Source: Hyphomicrobiales bacterium
Lineage (GTDB): Bacteria > Pseudomonadota > Alphaproteobacteria > Rhizobiales > Rhizobiaceae
Assembly: GCA_900469965.1 (NCBI GenBank)
Contig: UBZP01000026.1
Coordinates: forward strand, 1 to 64,000
Direction of reading: 5' to 3'
Length of the DNA: 64,000 bases
Part shown: one piece after another, positions 58,147 to 64,000 of the stretch
How the letters are laid out: every line of letters starts with the position of its first letter
Position numbering within the stretch: position 1 is the first letter of the stretch
Notes under the pieces: generated by a model
Told to the model about the DNA's origin: nothing
The model's input: only the letters and a program-made list of their open reading frames with translations
Databases searched by the model: none
Made by a program: the position numbers and the translations under genes

Positions 58147-59658
58147 CTATTCGAGATAGGTCATCGGGTTCACGGCCGAGGCGTTCTTGCGGACCTCGAA
58201 ATGGAGCTTCGGCCGGGTGGCGTTGCCGCTCATGCCGGAGGCCGCGAGCGTCTGGCCGCGCTGGACCTTCTGGCCGCGCTGGACGTTGAGGCTGGACGCA
58301 TGGCCGTAGACGGTCACGGTGCCGTCGTCGTGGCGCACCAGCACGGCGTTTCCGAGTTCCTTCAGGCTGCTGCCCGAATAGATGACGACGCCGTTCTCGG
58401 CGGCCTTGACCGGCGTTCCCTCCGGAACGGAGATATCGATGCCGTCGTTACGGCTGCCCTCGACGTTTGCGCCGTAGCCGGCGATCACCGCCCCGCGGAC
58501 CGGCCAGCGATACTTGCCGATGCCGGTCGATTCGGGCGCTTCCTCGGTCACGTCCGTCTTGGTCTCGACTTCGCTGACGGTCTGCTTCTTTTCGACCGGC
58601 GCATAGGCCTCGGCGTTCTTCGTGGCGGGTGCTGCCTTCCTGGCGTCGGGCAGCGAGGCCGTCATCGTGCCGTCGGTCGCAGACTTGGACGCCGCGGGGA
58701 TATGCAGCTTCTGGCCGACCCGGATCGAGGCTCCGTCGAGGCCGTTCGCCTGTTTCAGCGCGTCGACCGAGACGCCGTTCCTGGCGGCGATCTTTGCGAG
58801 CGAATCGCCCGGCTGGACCTCGTAACCGCCCTCCGGCTTGCCGTCGCCGCCGGCTGCGACCTTGCCCTTGCCGGCCTCGCCGGCGGCCTTGTCGCGGCCC
58901 TTGGCCGAGCCCGGGAGAATGGCGACTTCGGCGCCGCTGTCCTGCTTGTTGCCCGGCTTCTTGCCGTTCGGATCCAGCGCGGTGTCGATCGAGGCCTTGG
59001 CGGCGCTGCGGGCAGTGCCGAAGACCGGAATGGTGATCTTCTGGCCCGGCTCGGCGTCGGCGGCACTCTTCAGGCCATTGGCCTTGAGGATTTCCTTTTC
59101 CGGCACGCCGTAGCGGCTCGACAGCGTCTTCAGGCTCTCGCCGGGACGCAGCATGACCACCGGCGCATTGGCCGTCGACCAGCCTTCGGCCCGCTTCGGG
59201 GCGGGTGCGGCGGCGCGAGCGGGCGGCTCGACCGCATCGGATAGCGTCGGCGCCGCATTGCCCGGCATCGGCTGGGCCACGGCCACTTCCCGTGCGCTCG
59301 AAGCCGGGGCGGCAACAGGATCGGAAAGGGTGGTACGCTCGACGCTCATCGGCGTGCTGGCGCGGCGCACGCCCGAACCGTCGGCCGTGTCGACGGGCAT
59401 CGGCGCGGCCGAGACGGGATCCTGGGAGACGTAGCCCTGATTGGCGGCGACAGCACCGTTGACGTCGCCGCGAGGGACGTAGCCGGAATTGCCCACCCTG
59501 CGCGGGATGGAGCCTGTCGTCATGTCGTCGGAAGAGGAAAACAGCCCCCCGAAGCGGGTGGCGTCGGAACTGCAGCCGGTTGCCACACCGGCCAGCAAAA
59601 CCGCCACGAGGACCCGTGGAGCGGTACTAGCAAAACGCGGCGATACACTCTTACGCAT
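58147..59658 (-). CDS. LysM/M23 lipoprotein, likely amidase activator (NlpD/DipM-like)
   Basis: A 503-residue lipoprotein (VLVAVLLAGVATGCSSDATR, Cys at the lipobox). Two LysM domains: LRPGESLKTLSSRYGVPEKE and VQPGDSLAKIAARNGVSVDA. C-terminal M23 domain: VRGAVIAGYGANVEGSRNDG followed by IDISVPEGTPV. Two zinc histidines are missing (RNDGIDI instead of HxGID; PKLHFE instead of HLHFE), so it is probably an inactive activator as in NlpD/EnvC rather than a hydrolase. Confidence 0.88.
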   Translation of the reverse strand: MRKSVSPRFASTAPRVLVAVLLAGVATGCSSDATRFGGLFSSSDDMTTGSIPRRVGNSGYVPRGDVNGAVAANQGYVSQDPVSAAPMPVDTADGSGVRRASTPMSVERTTLSDPVAAPASSAREVAVAQPMPGNAAPTLSDAVEPPARAAAPAPKRAEGWSTANAPVVMLRPGESLKTLSSRYGVPEKEILKANGLKSAADAEPGQKITIPVFGTARSAAKASIDTALDPNGKKPGNKQDSGAEVAILPGSAKGRDKAAGEAGKGKVAAGGDGKPEGGYEVQPGDSLAKIAARNGVSVDALKQANGLDGASIRVGQKLHIPAASKSATDGTMTASLPDARKAAPATKNAEAYAPVEKKQTVSEVETKTDVTEEAPESTGIGKYRWPVRGAVIAGYGANVEGSRNDGIDISVPEGTPVKAAENGVVIYSGSSLKELGNAVLVRHDDGTVTVYGHASSLNVQRGQKVQRGQTLAASGMSGNATRPKLHFEVRKNASAVNPMTYLE

Positions 59659-59829
59659 GTCAAACTACCCAATCGAAACACAACCAACTGCCGTGCAATG
59701 ATTAAAGCGCGTTAGAGTTACCGCCCGGTTAAGACCGGCCCCGCTGTGGCAATTTGATAACCATGATCGGCCCGCCGGCGCGGAGAAACCTCCGTCCCGG
59801 CAGGCCGAAATCCGGCGATCGAGCGTGCC

Positions 59830-60447
59830 TCAGAAGCTCGCGAGATACATCGAGGTGGCGTGGGAGACGCCGAGCCCGCGGAAGGCCTCGGCACCGAGGC
59901 CCGCCGTCGCCGCAGCCATCTGCGGAACGTCGCGGCGCTGCGTGTTGACGCCGGCGAGGATGGTGTCGATCACCGCCGGCGCCTCGCCGGCCGCATCGTC
60001 GTCCATCGCCTTTTCGGCATAGGCCAGCGAGCGCAGGGCGGAAACGGCAATCTGCCGGCTGCCGGCATAGCGCGGGCTCGACTGGTCCTGCGGCTGGAGC
60101 CGGTCGTAGTATTCGATATAGGCGCGGTAGTAGCTCTTCATGTCGCCCTCCTCACGGAAGTGGCGGAAGGCTGCATATTCGCGTTCCTCGAGGGCGGTCG
60201 ATACGACGTTGTTGCGCTCGTCTTCCGACAGGGCGGGAAGGCTCTGGTTGTCACGGGAGGCGCTGAGGACGAACAGGGCCTCGACTGATAGCGACACCCG
60301 ATCGGACGGATCGTGACTGCCTGCCGTGAACGCGCTCGAGCGCTGCCCTTCGGCCGTCTCGTCGCTGGTGCGTCCGGCGGCGCGGGCTGCAAGGTTGGCG
60401 AGGCTGTCCTGTGTCGCCGTCCCGGCGATCCTGTTCGAGATTTGCAT
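59830..60447 (-). CDS. Hypothetical protein
   Basis: A 205-residue protein (MQISNRIAGTATQDSLANLA). The ATG at 60447 has GAGGGAG 8 bases upstream. It is helical and acidic with a middle segment EYAAFRHFREEGDMKSYYRA and a C-terminus AFRGLGVSHATSMYLASF. No known domain. It is flanked by 170- and 248-base spacers, so probably monocistronic. Confidence 0.7.
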   Translation of the reverse strand: MQISNRIAGTATQDSLANLAARAAGRTSDETAEGQRSSAFTAGSHDPSDRVSLSVEALFVLSASRDNQSLPALSEDERNNVVSTALEEREYAAFRHFREEGDMKSYYRAYIEYYDRLQPQDQSSPRYAGSRQIAVSALRSLAYAEKAMDDDAAGEAPAVIDTILAGVNTQRRDVPQMAAATAGLGAEAFRGLGVSHATSMYLASF

Positions 60448-60695
60448 GCCCATCTCCCTCGGCACGGCGAGACTGCCCAATGGTGCCGTGCGTTGACGTG
60501 GATATCGTCTCGACTATCGGAATATGGCGCGAAGCTTGCGCGAGGCTTGCGCTGGTTAACAAGTCGTTAACCTTTTGGGCGCCGGCGACATGAATCCTGG
60601 CGTGACAGGGCTGCATGCGCGGGTGACGCCCGGCGCGAGATGTCGTCCCGTGCCGATGGAAAGGGCGTGCGAAAGGACAGTGCCCGCGATCCGGT

Positions 60696-61352
60696 TCAGA
60701 GCGCCTGCGCCAGATGCGGCACGATCGGCAGGTAGGGAACCTCGAAGAGGTCTTCGCGATCGAAGCGGCTGCCGGTCTTGACCAGCTTCAGCATGCGGCA
60801 CTCGGTGTCGCTGACCATCACGGGTGCGAGCAGCATGCCGCCGGAGACGAGCTGCTCGGCAAAGAGCCGCGGCATGGCCGGAAAGGCGGCCGTCACCAGG
60901 ATGCGGTCGAAGGTGCCCTCGCCCGGCATGCCGTTGCTGCCGTCGGCCTGGCGGACGATGACGTTGCGGATACCGGCCTTGTCCATGCTCTGCTGGGCGC
61001 CGGTGACCAGGGTGCGGTAGCGGTCGACGGTGAGCACGCGCTCGGTCAGCCGTCCCATGACGGCGGCGGTGAAGCCGCTGCCCGTGCCGATTTCCAGAAC
61101 CCGCTGGCCGGGCTTGAGCGCCAGCAGGTGCAGGAGCCTGACGGCGAGATCGACCCCTTCGACGAAGGAGCCGCAGTCGATCGGCAGCAGCCGGCTGGAA
61201 TAGGCGTCGCCGGCGAACTGCGGCGGCACGAACAGGGTGCGCGGCGTCTGCTCCACGGCCGTCAGGAGGTCGATGTCCTTGATGCCCTGGCCGCGCAGGC
61301 GGAGCGCCAGTGCGGCGAAACCTTCCTTCTCAACCACCCGTGCCGTGCTCAA
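60696..61352 (-). CDS. pcm: Protein-L-isoaspartate O-methyltransferase
   Basis: A 218-residue repair methyltransferase. SAM motif I is RVLEIGTGSGFTAAVMGRL, post I is VLTVDRYRTLVTGA, and FDRILVTAAFPAMPRLFAEQ is motif II. It lacks part of the usual N-terminal helix but length fits the rhizobial type. It follows surE by 12 bases, the well-known surE-pcm stationary-phase pair. Confidence 0.92.
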   Translation of the reverse strand: MSTARVVEKEGFAALALRLRGQGIKDIDLLTAVEQTPRTLFVPPQFAGDAYSSRLLPIDCGSFVEGVDLAVRLLHLLALKPGQRVLEIGTGSGFTAAVMGRLTERVLTVDRYRTLVTGAQQSMDKAGIRNVIVRQADGSNGMPGEGTFDRILVTAAFPAMPRLFAEQLVSGGMLLAPVMVSDTECRMLKLVKTGSRFDREDLFEVPYLPIVPHLAQAL

Positions 61353-61364
61353 TCGCCACCTCTC

Positions 61365-62123
61365 TCAGTCAGCAAGCGCCCGCTGGACGCGGTCCAGAAC
61401 CGTATAGTCCGTCAGGTCGAGCTTCAGCGGCGTGACGGAGATCGCATTCTCCCTGAGCGCGTGGATATCGGTGCCGGAGCGGAAATCGCCGCGCCGGTCG
61501 CCGAAGCGCAGCCAGAAATACGGGAAACCGCGGCCGTCCTTGCGCTCCTCGATGGTGATGCCGAAATCGAGCTTGCCCTGCGACGTCACCTCGACGCCGG
61601 TGACCGCATCGGCCGGGCAGTTGGGGAAATTCAGGTTGAAGAAGGTGCCGTCGGGCAGCTCGACCTCCAACAGCCGGCGGATCAGGTCCGGCGCGTACCG
61701 CTCGACCACCTCCCAGGGGACGGTGTGGCCGTCGACGTAGCGGAACGCCTGGCTCAGCGCCATGGCGCGGATGCCCTGCAGCGTGCCCTCGATGGCGCCG
61801 GCGATGGTGCCGGAATAGGTGACGTCGTCGGCCATGTTGGCGCCGGCGTTGACGCCCGAGAGCACCAGGTCGGCGGGACCGGGAAGGATCTCGCGCACAG
61901 CCATGATGACGCAGTCGGTCGGCGTGCCGCGCAGCGCGAAGCGCTTTTCCCCGACCTTGCGCAGCCGCAGCGGCTCGGACAGCGTCAGCGAATGCGCAAG
62001 CCCGCTCTGGTCGGTCTCCGGCGCCACGATCCAGACGTCGTCCGACAGCGAGCGGGCGATCCGTTCCAGAACCGCGAGCCCCTCGGCATGGACGCCGTCG
62101 TCATTGGTCAACAGGATGCGCAT
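61365..62123 (-). CDS. surE: 5'-nucleotidase SurE
   Basis: A 252-residue phosphatase with [20 protein letters not shown] (metal DD pair), [38 protein letters not shown] (catalytic Asn) and [20 protein letters not shown]. It acts on nucleoside monophosphates and short polyphosphate. It is 16 bases after serS, in the operon serS-surE-pcm. Confidence 0.95.
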   Translation of the reverse strand: MRILLTNDDGVHAEGLAVLERIARSLSDDVWIVAPETDQSGLAHSLTLSEPLRLRKVGEKRFALRGTPTDCVIMAVREILPGPADLVLSGVNAGANMADDVTYSGTIAGAIEGTLQGIRAMALSQAFRYVDGHTVPWEVVERYAPDLIRRLLEVELPDGTFFNLNFPNCPADAVTGVEVTSQGKLDFGITIEERKDGRGFPYFWLRFGDRRGDFRSGTDIHALRENAISVTPLKLDLTDYTVLDRVQRALAD

Positions 62124-62139
62124 GCGCGCCTTCGTCCTT

Positions 62140-63423
62140 TCAATTGGCCTTCTCGATCTTCTTCAGGCCGCCCATGTAGGGCAGGAGCACATCGGGGACG
62201 GTCACCGAACCATCCTCGTTCAGGTAGTTCTCCACCACCGCGATCAGCGCGCGGCCGACGGCGGTTCCCGAGCCGTTCAGCGTATGGACGAACTTCGGGT
62301 TCTTGTCGTCCTTGCCGCGATAGCGCGCATTCATGCGCCGGGCCTGGAAGTCACCGCAGACCGAGCAGGAGGAGATCTCGCGATAGGTATCCTGCCCCGG
62401 CAGCCAGACCTCGATGTCGTAGGTCTTGCGCGCGCCGAAGCCCATGTCGCCGGTGCAGAGCGTGACGACGCGATAGTGCAGGCCGAGGCGCTTGAGGATT
62501 TCCTCGGCGCAGGCGGTCATCCGCTCGTGTTCGGAAATCGAGCTTTCGGCATCGGTGATCGAGACGAGCTCGCACTTCATGAACTGGTGCTGGCGGAGCA
62601 TGCCGCGGGTGTCGCGGCCGGCGGAGCCTGCCTCGGAGCGGAAGCACGGCGTCAAAGCGGTGAAGCGCAGCGGCAGCTTCTCCTGCGCCAGGATCTCCTC
62701 GCGCACGAGGTTCGTCAGCGGCACCTCCGCGGTCGGGATCAGCCAGCGGCCGTCGGTGGTCTTGAACAGGTCCTCGGCGAACTTCGGCAACTGACCGGTA
62801 CCGTACATGGCGTCGTCGCGCACCAGCAGCGGCGGCTGCACTTCCATGTAGCCATGTTCCTGGGTGTGGGTGTCGAGCATGAACTGGCCGAGCGCGCGCT
62901 CCAGGCGGGCGAGCTGGCCCTTCAGGATGGTGAAGCGGGCGCCGGAGATGCGTGCCGCGCCCTCGAAGTCCATCCAGCCGAGCGCCTCGCCGATCTCGTA
63001 ATGCTCGAGCGGCTTGTGGTTCCAGGACGGCTTCTGGCCCCACTTGTGCTTTTCGACGTTGTCGTTCTCGTCGGTGCCGACGGGGACGTCGTCGAGGGGA
63101 ATGTTGGGAATGCGCGACAGCGCGTCGTTAAGCTCGGCGGTGACCCGGCGCTCCTCCTCCTCGGCGGCGGGGAGCTGCGTCTTGATCTCGGCGACCTCGG
63201 CCTTCAGCTTCTCGGCGAGCGCGGTATCCTTCTGCGCCATCGCAGCACCGATTTCCTTGGAGGCGGTGTTGCGGCGCGACTGCATGTCCTGCGCCGTCTG
63301 GATCAGGGTGCGGCGGGTTTCATCGAGCGCGATCAGGCTGGCCGACAGCGGCTCCGCGCCCCGCTTGGCGAGGGCGGCATCCAGTGCCTCGGCGTTTTCG
63401 CGGATCCATTTGATGTCAAGCAT
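62140..63423 (-). CDS. serS: Seryl-tRNA synthetase
   Basis: A 427-residue class II synthetase. N-terminal tRNA-binding coiled coil ([20 protein letters not shown]...[20 protein letters not shown]). Catalytic motifs: [16 protein letters not shown], motif 2 [20 protein letters not shown], motif 3 [18 protein letters not shown]. Length is normal. Confidence 0.97.
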   Translation of the reverse strand: MLDIKWIRENAEALDAALAKRGAEPLSASLIALDETRRTLIQTAQDMQSRRNTASKEIGAAMAQKDTALAEKLKAEVAEIKTQLPAAEEEERRVTAELNDALSRIPNIPLDDVPVGTDENDNVEKHKWGQKPSWNHKPLEHYEIGEALGWMDFEGAARISGARFTILKGQLARLERALGQFMLDTHTQEHGYMEVQPPLLVRDDAMYGTGQLPKFAEDLFKTTDGRWLIPTAEVPLTNLVREEILAQEKLPLRFTALTPCFRSEAGSAGRDTRGMLRQHQFMKCELVSITDAESSISEHERMTACAEEILKRLGLHYRVVTLCTGDMGFGARKTYDIEVWLPGQDTYREISSCSVCGDFQARRMNARYRGKDDKNPKFVHTLNGSGTAVGRALIAVVENYLNEDGSVTVPDVLLPYMGGLKKIEKAN

Positions 63424-63482
63424 TGTCGCTCCGAGCGTCGCAGGGTTTCGCCCCTCTCGCCCGACAGCGTCCGCCTACCGCA

Positions 63483-64000
63483 TCAGGCCTTGTCGGCCTC
63501 CTGCGATGTCGGCACCTGCGCCTTATCCTCCTCGTCGGAGTCCGCTTGCGCGTCGGCGCCCGCCCGCTGCCGTTCAATGAGTCGGGCCGTGTAGATGGCA
63601 ATCTCGTAGAGAAGGATGGTCGGCAGTGCAAGACCGATCTGGGAGACCGGGTCCGGCGGCGTCAGGATGGCTGCGGCGACGAAGGCGATCACGATCGCGT
63701 ACTTGCGCTTCTCCACCAGGGTCTGCGCCGTGATGAAGCCGGCGCGCACCAGCAGCGAGGAAACCACCGGCAGCTGGAAGACCAGGCCGAAGGCGAAGAT
63801 CAGCGACATGATCAGCCCGAGATATTCGGACACTTTCGGCAGCAGCTGGATCGATACCTGCCCCTCGCCGCCGCCCTGCTCCATCGACAGGAAGAACCAC
63901 ATCACCATCGGGGTGAAGAAGAAATAGACGAGGGCCGCGCCGATGAGAAACAGGATCGGGGACGCGATCAGGAACGGCAGGAACGCCGCGCGCTCGTTCT
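63483..64000 (-). CDS. tatC: Sec-independent translocase subunit TatC (C-terminal part)
   Basis: The minus-strand frame is open from the right edge to 63483 and begins upstream of the window. Visible parts are the membrane segment before FFFTPMVMWFFLSMEQ, YLGLIMSLIFAFGLVFQLPV (segment 4) and FVAAAILTPPDPVSQIGLAL, a TatC hallmark. A charged tail (ERQRAGADAQADSDEEDKAQ) follows. TatC recognises twin-arginine signal peptides. The N-terminus is missing here. Confidence 0.93.
   Translation of the reverse strand, partial: NERAAFLPFLIASPILFLIGAALVYFFFTPMVMWFFLSMEQGGGEGQVSIQLLPKVSEYLGLIMSLIFAFGLVFQLPVVSSLLVRAGFITAQTLVEKRKYAIVIAFVAAAILTPPDPVSQIGLALPTILLYEIAIYTARLIERQRAGADAQADSDEEDKAQVPTSQEADKA

Overview
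ORGANISM. The window reads as chromosome of a GC-rich alphaproteobacterium, most likely of the order Hyphomicrobiales (Rhizobiales). The reasons are a GcrA-family regulator, DUF982 and DUF1127 small proteins, two tandem sRNA loci of the alpha-r14 (NfeR1-like) type with CCUCCUCCC loops, a divergent znuA/znuCB-zur locus, and the housekeeping order trmFO - phytoene-synthase-like - Mth938-like - secDF (fused) - yajC - DUF815 ATPase - LysM/M23 lipoprotein - pcm - surE - serS - tatC. The genus cannot be named from the sequence alone. LAYOUT 1 (1-32.5 kb): the right part of a temperate myovirus prophage whose left end lies outside the window. Reading leftward on the minus strand: a Cro-like gene, a CII-like gene, a GcrA-like regulator, small early genes, a Toprim primase and a P4-type primase/helicase beside an iteron-like array (candidate replication origin). 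Then come terminase, portal, S49 protease, scaffold, decoration and capsid genes of lambda type, followed by a P2-like contractile-tail set (V, W, J, I, fibres, sheath, tube, tail assembly protein). A plus-strand cassette (hicA, hicB and three DUF982 paralogues) interrupts the early operon and is flanked by gene scars. An S24-type repressor faces the Cro-like gene. A second, rightward operon ends in a PrtN-family activator. Both repressor-flanking control regions carry the same palindrome TAAGCnnnGCTTA. LAYOUT 2 (32.7-40.0 kb): a lower-GC defence module made of two divergent units. Leftward are an N6-adenine DNA methyltransferase and a Vsr endonuclease. Rightward are a large protein with two GHKL ATPase domains (MORC/MutL-like plus histidine-kinase-like), a receiver-domain protein, an unrecognised protein and a complete C5-cytosine methyltransferase, joined by start/stop overlaps. 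LAYOUT 3 (40.2-42.5 kb): a two-gene unit (MNT-type nucleotidyltransferase plus TIM-barrel AP-endonuclease/xylose-isomerase-like protein) lies between two directly repeated att-like sequences. The outer repeat runs into the native 5' end of dusA (MYHKARK...APMIDW), so everything to its left was inserted in dusA, a known integration hot spot. The inner repeat suggests two elements stacked in tandem. LAYOUT 4 (42.5-64 kb): core chromosome. It holds a gamma-carbonic anhydrase, Zur-regulated zinc uptake, trigger factor, tRNA-Leu(UAG), a 1.2 kb non-coding stretch with the two sRNAs, two DUF1127 genes, and the trmFO-to-tatC block. LIMITS. No alignments or searches were run. Family names rest on motifs, length and context read by eye.
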